DNA of 64,000 nucleotides from Anaerovirgula multivorans. GTDB lineage: Bacteria; Bacillota; Clostridia; Peptostreptococcales; Natronincolaceae. The stretch lies in the NCBI RefSeq assembly GCF_900188145.1, contig NZ_FZOJ01000004.1, positions 1 to 64,000 on the forward strand, read 5' to 3'. Under the pieces are notes generated by a model. That model was not told where the DNA came from. It worked only from the letters and a program-made list of their open reading frames with translations, and did not search any database. The position numbers were made by a program, and so were the translations under genes. Positions 35,887-44,228 of this stretch are shown here, piece after piece; the stretch's first letter is position 1, and each line of letters begins with the position of its first letter.

Positions 35887-37059
35887 TTATTTTAACAAAT
35901 TATCTTTTATGTGCACAAAGTTATTATTTTCCACATAGACTCTAGGAACTCGTTTCCCAACCATACATACAATCTCATAATTAATGGTATCTAGCTTAGC
36001 AGCTACGTCATCTATAGTGTTAAGACTCCTTGGATCATTGCTAAAGAGAGTTACTTCATCGCCTCGCTTTATGTTTAACCCTGTAGCATCTGCCATACAT
36101 TGGTCCATGCAAATTCGTCCTACAATTGGAATCTTTTTACCCTTTGCAATAATCTCTGCCTTGTCCGTCAACATCCTAGTAAATCCATCGGCGTAGCCTA
36201 TAGGTAATGTAATAATTTTTCTTTCTCCATTGGTTTTATACTTTAACCCATAACTTACTCCTCTATCGGCAGGAAGAGTTTTCACATGGGAAACCTTTGC
36301 CTTCAGCTCCATCACTTGCTTTAATTCTACTGCATCTTTGTTAACATCTGGTGAAGGATATAACCCATACAACATAATTCCAGCTCTTACCATGTCTAAA
36401 TTCATATCTGGCAAGTCAATAATTGCAGCACTGTTAGAAACATGTTTAATAGGTATAGTATATCCATCTTTTTCTAATGCATTTACTAATAGCATAAACT
36501 GCTTAAACTGTTCATAGGTAACGGTTTTATCTGTTTCATCAGCCACAGCAAAATGTGTAAAGATACCTTCTACATTTATATTAGGTAGTTGAATTATTTT
36601 TTTTATTTCTTCTATAGACTCTTCATTCACCTGAAAGCCTAGCCTAGACATACCAGTATCTATCTTAAGATGAATGGTCATTTCTTTTCCTTGTTCCACA
36701 GCTAATTGAGAGAAATATTCAGCCTGTTGAAGAGAGTATAGCGTTTGAATAATATTATAATCTAATACGTCCTTCCCTTGTGTTTCCGTTGTATATCCTA
36801 AAACCATTAGAGGTACTTCATATCCTGCTTCTCTTAACTCTATGGCTTCTGATAAAGTTGCTACTGCTAATCTATCTGCTCCATTTTCTAAGAGAGTTTT
36901 AGCAATAACAGTTGCTCCATGACCATAACCATCTGCTTTTATTACTGCACATACTAAAGTATTATTTTTTACTACTCTTCTTACCTCTTGAATGTTATGC
37001 TTTAGGTTGTTCAAATTAATTTCTGCCCATACAGGCCTTAGGTTATCTTTTGTTAGCAT
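35887..37059 (-). CDS. alr: Alanine racemase
   Basis: A 390-residue PLP enzyme of fold type III that interconverts L- and D-alanine for peptidoglycan. The PLP lysine is Lys41 in AVIKADGYGHG, and the catalytic Tyr lies in RGVSYGLKYKT of the C-terminal domain. VGRICMDQCMAD is also present. GAGGAGGTATTC precedes the ATG. It follows the gerS-like gene at 32 bases, the same pairing as gerS-alr2 in Clostridioides difficile, so it may serve spores as well. Confidence 0.93.
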   Translation of the reverse strand: MLTKDNLRPVWAEINLNNLKHNIQEVRRVVKNNTLVCAVIKADGYGHGATVIAKTLLENGADRLAVATLSEAIELREAGYEVPLMVLGYTTETQGKDVLDYNIIQTLYSLQQAEYFSQLAVEQGKEMTIHLKIDTGMSRLGFQVNEESIEEIKKIIQLPNINVEGIFTHFAVADETDKTVTYEQFKQFMLLVNALEKDGYTIPIKHVSNSAAIIDLPDMNLDMVRAGIMLYGLYPSPDVNKDAVELKQVMELKAKVSHVKTLPADRGVSYGLKYKTNGERKIITLPIGYADGFTRMLTDKAEIIAKGKKIPIVGRICMDQCMADATGLNIKRGDEVTLFSNDPRSLNTIDDVAAKLDTINYEIVCMVGKRVPRVYVENNNFVHIKDNLLK

Positions 37060-37091
37060 TTAAGAATACCTCCTCTTCGATTTATATTGAT

Positions 37092-37724
37092 TTATCTTTC
37101 CTCATCCATCAAGTGAAATAAGTTATCTTCTAATTTAGGATTATATTCAAAATTCTCATAGTAAACCCTAAAACAAACACTATTTTTTTCATCATATACA
37201 TATAATTTTACTGGCACTTTTTGTTTTTTATCAACCCATAGTTTTTGATGGTCAAAATAATAATTTCCTCCAGGTATTTTTGTTTCCATCACAAGATAAT
37301 CTTCTCCTTCAAAGGACTCAATCTCAAATTTAGATTCCTTAGAAGTAACATAATTTCTTAGAAAATATCCTATAAACATAAGCTGCTCTGGAGATTGTTG
37401 GAAATTATCTATTCTCCAAGTTTGATTGATAGCAGGATGTCGTAACCATGCTGTTTTGCCATTATAAAGAGTTAAGTTTCCCTTTAAACCTTCAGGCGAC
37501 AAAACCTCTAGCCTATACTGATTAGGGCCTTTGAAGGATTGCTGAAAAATATATTCTCTCTCCTGATCCTGATTAATTACTTGAATCTTTGCTATGCATT
37601 GATAACTCTCCATTGTACTTAGTTTCTTTTGTATTTCATAGTATACTTCTTCATTGGTAGGTTGTTTACACGCCACTAAGATAAGTAGTAGTCCTAATAG
37701 AATGATAACCTTCCAATATTTCAA
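37092..37724 (-). CDS. GerS-like lipoprotein
   Basis: A 210-residue lipoprotein: a short signal with lipobox LVAC and Cys19, then a LolA-like half-barrel domain (FQQSFKGPNQYRLEVLSPEG, GKTAWLRHP, KLWVDKKQKVPVKLYVYD). In Clostridioides difficile GerS is a lipoprotein needed for cortex hydrolysis during spore germination, and it is encoded beside alr2; the same neighbourhood is seen here. I take the TTG at 37724, seven bases after GGGAGG, as start. The function is inferred from fold and synteny. Confidence 0.75.
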   Translation of the reverse strand: MKYWKVIILLGLLLILVACKQPTNEEVYYEIQKKLSTMESYQCIAKIQVINQDQEREYIFQQSFKGPNQYRLEVLSPEGLKGNLTLYNGKTAWLRHPAINQTWRIDNFQQSPEQLMFIGYFLRNYVTSKESKFEIESFEGEDYLVMETKIPGGNYYFDHQKLWVDKKQKVPVKLYVYDEKNSVCFRVYYENFEYNPKLEDNLFHLMDEER

Positions 37725-37765
37725 TTTAAATCCTCCCTTTTCCATTTTCACAAAAACAACAGCAG

Positions 37766-38134
37766 TTATATGGCTATCGCCTGGGCTACAGCGTATTCCT
37801 TACTATGAGATATAGATAAATGTATATCCTTTATATTTTTACTATATGCAATATTCCTAGCATTATTATGTAATTTTATAAAGGGCTTCCCCATAGCATC
37901 TTTTTTTACTTCGATATCTTTCCACTGTATATTACGAATTCCTGTTCCTAAAGCTTTAGCCGTTGCCTCCTTTGCAGCAAAAAAACCTGCTATTGTATTA
38001 TAGCGATAATTTCTTTCTTCAAATAATTTGATCTCCTCTACTGTAAAAATTTTTTCGATAAATCTTTGGTTTTTTTTGACAGCCCTCTCAATACGGCTTA
38101 TCTCTATAATATCAATTCCTGAGCCTTTAATCAT
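37766..38134 (-). CDS. acpS: Holo-[acyl-carrier-protein] synthase
   Basis: A 122-residue enzyme that transfers 4'-phosphopantetheine from CoA to the acyl carrier protein. It has the metal-binding GSGIDIIEISRIE start, FAAKEATAKALGTG with the conserved Glu and Lys, and SISHSKEYAVA near the end. The length is normal when started at ATG 38134 (AGAGGTAAAAAG upstream); longer in-frame starts run into the neighbouring gene. It lies upstream of gerS with about 41 bases between. Confidence 0.92.
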   Translation of the reverse strand: MIKGSGIDIIEISRIERAVKKNQRFIEKIFTVEEIKLFEERNYRYNTIAGFFAAKEATAKALGTGIRNIQWKDIEVKKDAMGKPFIKLHNNARNIAYSKNIKDIHLSISHSKEYAVAQAIAI

Positions 38135-38144
38135 CTTTTTACCT

Positions 38145-38768
38145 CTATTCTTCCAAAAAAAGTACATCCAATTTTTCCATTTCCTTATGACCAATAACCG
38201 TATGTAAAAAGGAATATAGCTTTTCATTTTTTTTCTCTAGCTCATCCTTTTCATCCCTTAAGTTCCCTAACTTTTCTCTAAGTTCCTCAATCTCTTGATC
38301 CACCGCAAGTAGTTTATCGTGACCAATTGTAATGTCTTTATAAACAATGACAATCGTCTCCTTTAACAACGCTAGATTTACTCTCTCAATTTCCCTGGAA
38401 TAATCTTGGGTTTTATCCATAATTTCATCAATAATCTCATTTACCTTCGTAATTTCTTCTTTACATTTCTCTAATTCTGGCAGGACATCTTCTTTTCCCT
38501 GTCTATTTAATAAATCTGATAAATATATAATCTTATTCATCAGCTTTGTCTTATATTGCTTATTATTGTTTAATTGCCTTAGCGATTCTTTTTCCTCATT
38601 GATTAAATCCTCTAATTGTTTACTGAAGAATTGAATTGTTTTATTAGTATGACTACTAGCAATAATATTTTTCCACTCCTTATCTTTGATTAGGACTGGA
38701 ACTCGATTCTTCTTTATTATCTTTTCATCTACCTCAATATCTGTATTTTTTCTGAAAAGCATATTCAT
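38145..38768 (-). CDS. Coiled-coil protein, unknown function
   Basis: A 207-residue, highly charged protein that is predicted to be nearly all helical with long coiled coils (residues about 45-190). It has no membrane segment or signal. AAAGGAG lies six bases before the ATG at 38768 (a second Met is at codon 3). It ends 10 bases before acpS, so it heads the acpS-gerS-alr unit. I do not recognise the family. Confidence 0.65.
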   Translation of the reverse strand: MNMLFRKNTDIEVDEKIIKKNRVPVLIKDKEWKNIIASSHTNKTIQFFSKQLEDLINEEKESLRQLNNNKQYKTKLMNKIIYLSDLLNRQGKEDVLPELEKCKEEITKVNEIIDEIMDKTQDYSREIERVNLALLKETIVIVYKDITIGHDKLLAVDQEIEELREKLGNLRDEKDELEKKNEKLYSFLHTVIGHKEMEKLDVLFLEE

Positions 38769-38795
38769 CCTCTTCTCCTTTAAAATCCCTTTTAT

Positions 38796-38822
38796 CCTTC
38801 GAAATAAATTGAGCTACAATGA
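38796..38822 (+). repeat. Fragment of the interspersed repeat core
   Basis: TATCCTTCGAAATAAATT followed by GAGCTACAAT matches the core of the repeat at 28024-28050. It lies about 90 bases before the nearly complete copy at 38912. Confidence 0.45.
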
Positions 38823-38911
38823 TTTACTTGTTACTAATTTATTCGTTACTTACCTATAGAATCCTTCTAGTCATTTTATACTATTTTTTCCTATTATTCC
38901 AATCAGTAATC

Positions 38912-39046
38912 TTTTATCTTCGGTATATTGCTTTAAGCCTGGCGCTTTCACTTATGATAAGCAGGAGATTAAGCACTACATCCTCGAAATAAATTCAGTT
39001 ACTATTTAGTGAAAGTTAAAACTCCTTCTGAATTAAGTTTCATTTT
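38912..39046 (+). repeat. Interspersed repeat with hairpin, copy 2
   Basis: The element order matches 27965-28116: TTTTATCTTCGGTATATTGC, an imperfect stem with CTTTCAC in the loop, AGCACTACATCCTCGAAATA, and a tail TGAATTAAGTTTCATTTTG. The stem has mismatches compared with copy 1. With the fragment at 38796 it fills most of the 38769-39094 gap; I see no gene there. Confidence 0.65.
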
Positions 39047-39094
39047 GTGTTATGTTTTAAAAGATTATGGAAAAAATATTATAGAGGTGATATG

Positions 39095-40084
39095 ATGATA
39101 AACAAGATACTTAGAACAAGGTTCTGCTTTCTCATAATTCTTTTATTCGTTTTTATGGTATTCTTTACCGCCTGTAATACCAGTCCCAAAAAACCACAAG
39201 AGGAGCAGGGAGGAAATAAGCCTCCTGAGGTGCCAGAGGTTCTTGTGGAAATGGAATCAGAGATACTGGAAACAATGTATGATATTGATGCTATTAAAGG
39301 TATTGAAATGGCCATTGAGGAAAAAGAAAAAGAGGAGTTACCCACTACCCCTCAAGCAGCAGAAATTGAAGTAGAAACTGAAGGTGAGCTTGAACCTGAG
39401 GTAAATGTACAGCAGCCTCAGCAGGAGAAAGCTGGAAATGGGCAAAAACTAAGGATGGCAATTGAAGAAGAACAAATTATTGTTCCTCTGCTGAAGGAAG
39501 AAGAAATTGAAGGCACTACTGCTGAAATGTCGGAGCCTCCTGAAGCGATAGATGAGGTTTGGTTTGAAATTGGCCATAAAATAGAATCTTTCCATAAAAA
39601 ATGGAACGTTTTAGAGGCAGATTTGCGGGATGTTCATGCTCCGCAGGATCAAATCGATAAATTTGAAGAGACTCTTATAGAGGCTTCTGAGGCAATGATG
39701 CAGAAAGACGTAGTAAGCAGTTTATTCGCTCTTAACAATCTTACCAGCTATTTAGCTAATTTTAGAAATTCCTTTACTTCTAAAGTACCAGGTCCAGTAT
39801 ATAAAATGAAATATCATATTCGTCAAAGCGTTCTCTATGCTCATGAGGAGAAATATGAAAATGCTCAGGAGCATATTGATAAAGCAAAAGAGCTAAAAAA
39901 TGGAATGCAACAGCAATTAGCAGAAAAAGATGCTCAACATACAGCTGAGAAGTTTGATCTCTCTATCGCAGATTTAGAAAAGCAGATTGCTGCAGAAAAC
40001 TTTGATTTGATACAGACAAATGCCGCAGTAGTTATTAAAAATATTATACTAATACAGGATACCTTTAAGGGTAGTATGAAATAG
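39095..40084 (+). CDS. Lipoprotein with helical C-terminal domain, unknown
   Basis: A 329-residue exported lipoprotein: a membrane segment (about 10-24) with lipobox FTAC and Cys27, then a long acidic, Pro/Glu-rich linker (about 30-165) and a helical domain (about 170-329) with GPVYKMKYHIRQSV and tandem helix patterns. The fold may be a TPR-like or four-helix bundle, but I recognise no family. The start is the second ATG (39095), with GAGGTGAT upstream. It is ended by a strong terminator at 40132, so it is monocistronic. Confidence 0.7.
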   Translation: MINKILRTRFCFLIILLFVFMVFFTACNTSPKKPQEEQGGNKPPEVPEVLVEMESEILETMYDIDAIKGIEMAIEEKEKEELPTTPQAAEIEVETEGELEPEVNVQQPQQEKAGNGQKLRMAIEEEQIIVPLLKEEEIEGTTAEMSEPPEAIDEVWFEIGHKIESFHKKWNVLEADLRDVHAPQDQIDKFEETLIEASEAMMQKDVVSSLFALNNLTSYLANFRNSFTSKVPGPVYKMKYHIRQSVLYAHEEKYENAQEHIDKAKELKNGMQQQLAEKDAQHTAEKFDLSIADLEKQIAAENFDLIQTNAAVVIKNIILIQDTFKGSMK

Positions 40085-40131
40085 CAGGAAGCCTTTGTAC
40101 ATCAACATGATTTGATTTTTTGAAATATAGA

Positions 40132-40174
40132 TAGGAGAAGGATATATAAATTGTCTTTATATATCCTTCTCCTA
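40132..40174 (+). terminator. Strong intrinsic terminator of the lipoprotein gene
   Basis: TAGGAGAAGGATATATAAA is mirrored by TTTATATATCCTTCTCCTA around a short loop; GTTAAGTTTTTG follows. Confidence 0.85.
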
Positions 40175-40187
40175 GTTAAGTTTTTGT

Positions 40188-40216
40188 TTGATTTTTATTC
40201 TAGTTTTTGATATAAT
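40188..40216 (+). promoter_or_regulatory. Promoter of the aspA-hydFEG leader
   Basis: TTGATT (40188-40193) and TATAAT (40211-40216) with a 17-base spacer form a good vegetative-type promoter. Transcripts from it would begin near 40223 and carry a leader of about 230 bases. Confidence 0.65.
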
Positions 40217-40222
40217 TTTATC

Positions 40223-40400
40223 AAATAAAATATTCTAGTTTCTGAGGTAGAAATCTTATATTTCTACCAAGGAATCTTTTTTCAACATCTGAACTAAGGG
40301 ATTATCAGTACCTGAGGGGAGGGAAAGGAAAATAATTGCTACATAACTATGTTTACCTTAGTTAAGTATACCCTTTTCTTCTTGTAGAAAAGGGTTTTTT
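40223..40400 (+). ncRNA. Structured 5' leader with a terminator, candidate attenuator
   Basis: Between the promoter at 40188 and the aspA start at 40457 lie two hairpins. The first is a perfect nine-base stem GGTAGAAAT / ATTTCTACC (40246-40268). The second is a 10-base stem ACCCTTTTCT / AGAAAAGGGT (40370-40395) followed by TTTTTTA, an intrinsic terminator. A purine-rich run (GGGGAGGGAAAGGAAAA, 40316-40332) and the palindrome CTTAGTTAAG lie between. The layout fits transcription attenuation or a small RNA. I could match it to no known riboswitch or T-box. Confidence 0.5.
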
Positions 40401-40456
40401 ATTTGCATTCCTCCCTTTCTAGCTCAACTCTATATCAAGAAAGGCAGGCGAAAGAA

Positions 40457-41872
40457 ATGTATTCCAATCATGAGGAGTCTTATCGTATTGAAAAAGACTT
40501 TTTAGGAGAAATATCTATGCCGAAGGATGCCTATTACGGGATCCATACCCAAAGGGCTGCAGAAAACTTTTCAATAAGTAATAAAAGCACCAATCTCCAC
40601 TTGATTCATGCCATTGTGGTAGTGAAAAAAGCCGCAGCTATGACCCATTTGAAGTTAGGAAATCTTTCTCCAACTATAGCTAATGCTATCATTGCAACCT
40701 GTAATGAAATATTGCAGGGGGCTCTTTCTGACCAATTTATCCTAGACCCACTTCAAGGGGGAGCAGGCACCTCAACCCATATGAATGTTAATGAAGTAAT
40801 AACAAACCGAGCATTGGAACTGTTAGGCCATGATAAAGGCAACTACCAAATAATACATCCCCTCCATCATGTCAATCTCTCTCAATCCACCAATGATGTA
40901 TATCCTACTGCCTTGAGAATTGCTGCAATTCGTTTATTACGTCCCCTTAGTGAAGCATGTGCAGAACTGCAGAATAGTTTACAGTTAAAGGAAAATCGAT
41001 ACGAACATACCATTAAACTAGCTCGAACCCAGCTAATGGATGCTTTACCTATGATGGTTGGCCAAAGCTTTGGAGCCTATGCTCAAGCAATAGCCAGGGA
41101 TCGATGGCGCCTTTATAAGGTAGAAGAAAGATTAAGACAAATCAATATTGGAGGCACTGCCATCGGTACAGGCATGAATGCTAGTTTGAAATATATTTAT
41201 ACCATCACGGATATTTTACAGGACATAACAGAACTAGGACTTGCACGGAGTGAGTTTCCTATGGATATTACTCAAAACATGGATGTATTCGTAGAAGTTT
41301 CTGGGCTACTAAAATCTGCTGCCACTAACCTTTTTAAAGTTGCCAGTGACTTACGGTTACTGAACTCAGGTCCCAAAGGTGGTATTGGGGAAATCACTTT
41401 GCCTTCTGTACAGGTGGGTTCCTCTATTATGTCCGGTAAGGTAAATCCTGTTATGGCTGAAATGGTATGCCAAATGGCTATGAAGGTTATGTCTAATGAT
41501 TATGCCGTTACCTTAGCTTCAATGAACGGTCAGCTGGAGCTTAATGCTTTTACTCCTCTAATTACTGATGCACTTCTAGAATCTCTGGAAATCATGACAA
41601 AGGCCATTGTTCTATTTAAAGAAAAGTGTATAGATAACATTGTAGTTAATGAAGAAGTATGTAAAAAGCATCTATCAGAATCCTGTGCTATAGCGACGGC
41701 ATTAGTCCATCATATAGGCCATGATTATGCTTCAGAATTAGTAAAGAAAGCTCAAGAGGAAAGCAAAGATATCGTAACTGTTTTAAAAGAAGAAAAAATA
41801 CTGTCTGAAGAAGATATCGAAAAGATTTTAGACCCTTATGAAATTACTAAGCCTGGCATTCCAGGAATATAA
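40457..41872 (+). CDS. aspA: Aspartate ammonia-lyase homologue of the hydrogenase maturation operon
   Basis: A 471-residue member of the fumarase/aspartase superfamily, in which aspartase yields fumarate and ammonia. Seen: GGAGTSTHMN, NLSQSTNDVYPTA, ARTQLMDALP (Gln where fumarase has His, as in aspartases) and the signature loop GSSIMSGKVNP, which has Ser in place of the usual Pro (normally MPGK). I start it at ATG 40457; the frame extends upstream to 40403 but that part has no ribosome site. It sits directly before hydF, hydE and hydG. Ammonia or fumarate supply to H-cluster assembly is a plausible role (inference), since the bridging ligand of the H-cluster contains an amine. Confidence 0.85.
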   Translation: MYSNHEESYRIEKDFLGEISMPKDAYYGIHTQRAAENFSISNKSTNLHLIHAIVVVKKAAAMTHLKLGNLSPTIANAIIATCNEILQGALSDQFILDPLQGGAGTSTHMNVNEVITNRALELLGHDKGNYQIIHPLHHVNLSQSTNDVYPTALRIAAIRLLRPLSEACAELQNSLQLKENRYEHTIKLARTQLMDALPMMVGQSFGAYAQAIARDRWRLYKVEERLRQINIGGTAIGTGMNASLKYIYTITDILQDITELGLARSEFPMDITQNMDVFVEVSGLLKSAATNLFKVASDLRLLNSGPKGGIGEITLPSVQVGSSIMSGKVNPVMAEMVCQMAMKVMSNDYAVTLASMNGQLELNAFTPLITDALLESLEIMTKAIVLFKEKCIDNIVVNEEVCKKHLSESCAIATALVHHIGHDYASELVKKAQEESKDIVTVLKEEKILSEEDIEKILDPYEITKPGIPGI

Positions 41873-41883
41873 GGAGGTACACT

Positions 41884-43134
41884 ATGAGTATGAACCAAAC
41901 CCCCCGCTCTAACCGTATTCACATTGCTCTTTTCGGCAATAGAAATGCTGGCAAATCCAGTATTATCAATGCTCTTACTGGCCAAAACATTGCTATTGTT
42001 TCAGACGTTAAGGGTACCACTACAGATCCAGTTTATAAAACCATGGAGCTTTTACCAGTAGGGCCTGTTGTTTTCATTGATACTGCTGGTCTAGATGATG
42101 AAGGAGAATTAGGTCAACTACGAAAAGAAAAATCCTTTGAAGTTTTAAACAAAACCGATATCGCTTTAATTTTAATTGACGCCACCATCGGGATAACTTC
42201 TTATGATAAGGAAATTGTAAAGCTAGTAAAATCCAAAGAAATTCCTATCCAAGGTATTCTAAATAAAATAGATCTTCAATCGGCGGATAAAGAAGAATTA
42301 CAGGTTTTAGAAACCTCATTAGGTATCCCCTTTATATCGGTCTCTGCTTCAACTGGTGAAAATATTTCTTTATTGAAAAAGGCAATTATTAAAATTGCCC
42401 CCAATGAGGAAGATAAATTTAAAATCGTAGGGGACCTTGTTTCTTCTGGGGATTTTGTTATATTAGTAATACCCATCGATAAAGCTGCTCCTAAGGGACG
42501 CCTCATTCTACCACAGCAACAAACTATAAGGGATATTTTAGAATGCGATGCCATTACAATTGTTACAAAGGAATATGAGTTGCGAGATACCCTAGAAAAT
42601 CTTGGAAAAAAACCTGCCTTAGTGATAACAGATTCTCAAGCTTTTTTAAAGGTAGCAGCAGATACTCCAAAAGACATTCCTTTAACCTCCTTTTCCATCT
42701 TATTCGCTAGACATAAGGGTGATTTAGCTGAATTAGTAAAGGGAGCTAAATCCATTGAAACTCTTCAAAATGGCGATAGTATCTTGGTGGCTGAAGCCTG
42801 TACACATCATCAGCAGGCAGACGATATTGCCCATGTCAAAATTCCTCGATGGATTAGACAGTTGACAGGAAAAAATTTAAACTTTGAATACTGTGCAGGA
42901 ACACAATTTCCTAGAGATTTGCAAAAATACAAACTAATTATCCACTGTGGTGGTTGTATGCTGAATCGTCGTGCTATGGTTTATAGAATTTCTCAGGCTG
43001 TTGAAGCGGGAATTCCTATTGTCAATTATGGTGTCTTAATAGCCCATGTTCAGGGGATTTTAGAACGAGTTATTTCTCCTTTCCCACAGGTAAAGATGCT
43101 GTGGGAAGAAAATGAGTCTGTGATGGGAGGATAA
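41884..43134 (+). CDS. hydF: [FeFe]-hydrogenase maturation GTPase HydF
   Basis: A 416-residue protein: an N-terminal GTPase domain with P-loop GNRNAGKSS (18-26), DTAGLDD and NKID motifs, then a dimerisation region and a C-terminal iron-sulfur domain with CTHH (about 306-309) and HCGGC (about 355-358). HydF is the scaffold on which the 2Fe subcluster is completed and handed to HydA. AAGGAGG lies just upstream of the ATG. It follows aspA by 11 bases and overlaps the ribosome site of hydE, so all four genes form one operon. Confidence 0.95.
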   Translation: MSMNQTPRSNRIHIALFGNRNAGKSSIINALTGQNIAIVSDVKGTTTDPVYKTMELLPVGPVVFIDTAGLDDEGELGQLRKEKSFEVLNKTDIALILIDATIGITSYDKEIVKLVKSKEIPIQGILNKIDLQSADKEELQVLETSLGIPFISVSASTGENISLLKKAIIKIAPNEEDKFKIVGDLVSSGDFVILVIPIDKAAPKGRLILPQQQTIRDILECDAITIVTKEYELRDTLENLGKKPALVITDSQAFLKVAADTPKDIPLTSFSILFARHKGDLAELVKGAKSIETLQNGDSILVAEACTHHQQADDIAHVKIPRWIRQLTGKNLNFEYCAGTQFPRDLQKYKLIIHCGGCMLNRRAMVYRISQAVEAGIPIVNYGVLIAHVQGILERVISPFPQVKMLWEENESVMGG

Positions 43135-43136
43135 AA

Positions 43137-44201
43137 ATGAGTAAAGAATTAATAGAAAGGCTTTATAGGGATCATTATTTGACAAGGGAGGAATTAGTAG
43201 CACTAATCAATCACTTAGATGATGAAGGTAAAAAACTGCTGTTCCACTATAGTTTACAAACGAAAATCCGTCATTACGGTAAAAAAGTATTTATGCGGGG
43301 TCTTATTGAGTTTTCAAATTATTGTAAACAAGACTGTCTTTACTGCGGTATTCGAGCTTCTAATAAAAAAGTAGAACGTTATCGCCTTTCTATTAATGAA
43401 ATCCTCCAGTGTTGTAATGAGGGATACCGTCTGGGTTATAGAACCTTTGTACTACAAAGCGGAGAGGATTTTTGGTATGGAGAAGATAAGTTAATAAGTA
43501 TTGTAAAAAAAATTAAGGGAATGTTTCCTGATACTGCTGTTACCCTTTCTATTGGTGAAAGAGGCAAAACAGTCTATCAAAAACTGTTTGAAGCTGGTAC
43601 AGATCGTTTCCTGCTAAGACATGAAACTGCATCAAAGAGTTTGTATGAAAAGCTTCACCCTACTATGGACTTCAAAAACAGAAGAACTTCTTTGAATACA
43701 TTAAAGAAAATTGGATACCAAGTAGGGGCAGGTTTTATGGTTGGATTACCAGGTCAAACAGCCGAAGACTTAGCAGAAGATCTGCATTTTCTGAAGGAGT
43801 TAAGCCCTGATATGATTGGTATAGGCCCCTTTATCCCTCATGGAGAAACTCCTTTAAGGGATGCTGTAGGAGGTTCCTTAGAGGACACACTAGTCATGGT
43901 GGCTTTAGCTCGATTAATGATTCCCGAAGCCTTACTTCCTGCCACCACTGCACTGGGAACCTTAGATCCAAATGGTAGAGAAAAAGCGATTTTAGCTGGT
44001 GCTAATGTTGTAATGCCAAATCTTTCTCCGACAAAGGTAAGGCCTCTTTATGAACTCTATGAAAACAAAATTTGTACCGGCGATGAACCCGCCCATTGTA
44101 GAGGTTGTATAGAGCAAAGGATTACTTCCACAGGTATGGAGGTGGATTTAGGCAGAGGAGATAGCATTCAATTCCAGAAGAACAATTCTAAATTTGCTTA
44201 A
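43137..44201 (+). CDS. hydE: [FeFe]-hydrogenase maturation radical SAM protein HydE
   Basis: A 354-residue radical SAM enzyme with the CxxxCxxC cluster at Cys63, 67 and 70 (YCKQDCLYCGI). SIGERG, HETAS and GFMVGLPGQT of the BioB/HydE type follow, and the C-terminal NLSPTKVR region is present. HydE processes the iron-cysteine complex made by HydG during H-cluster synthesis. Its ATG is two bases after the hydF stop, with GGGAGG inside the end of hydF, so translation is coupled. Confidence 0.95.
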   Translation: MSKELIERLYRDHYLTREELVALINHLDDEGKKLLFHYSLQTKIRHYGKKVFMRGLIEFSNYCKQDCLYCGIRASNKKVERYRLSINEILQCCNEGYRLGYRTFVLQSGEDFWYGEDKLISIVKKIKGMFPDTAVTLSIGERGKTVYQKLFEAGTDRFLLRHETASKSLYEKLHPTMDFKNRRTSLNTLKKIGYQVGAGFMVGLPGQTAEDLAEDLHFLKELSPDMIGIGPFIPHGETPLRDAVGGSLEDTLVMVALARLMIPEALLPATTALGTLDPNGREKAILAGANVVMPNLSPTKVRPLYELYENKICTGDEPAHCRGCIEQRITSTGMEVDLGRGDSIQFQKNNSKFA

Positions 44202-44228
44202 AAAATATTAAAAAGGAGATTTTATAAA

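Noticed and set aside
40223-40400. T-box or S-box riboswitch in the aspA leader
   Set aside because: Neither the T-box GGTACC-type sequence nor the S-box core is present; the leader remains unclassified.
40403-40456. Upstream extension of the aspA-like gene to a TTG at 40403
   Set aside because: The extra 18 residues start immediately after the terminator hairpin, with no ribosome site, and do not resemble aspartase N-termini. ATG 40457 fits better.
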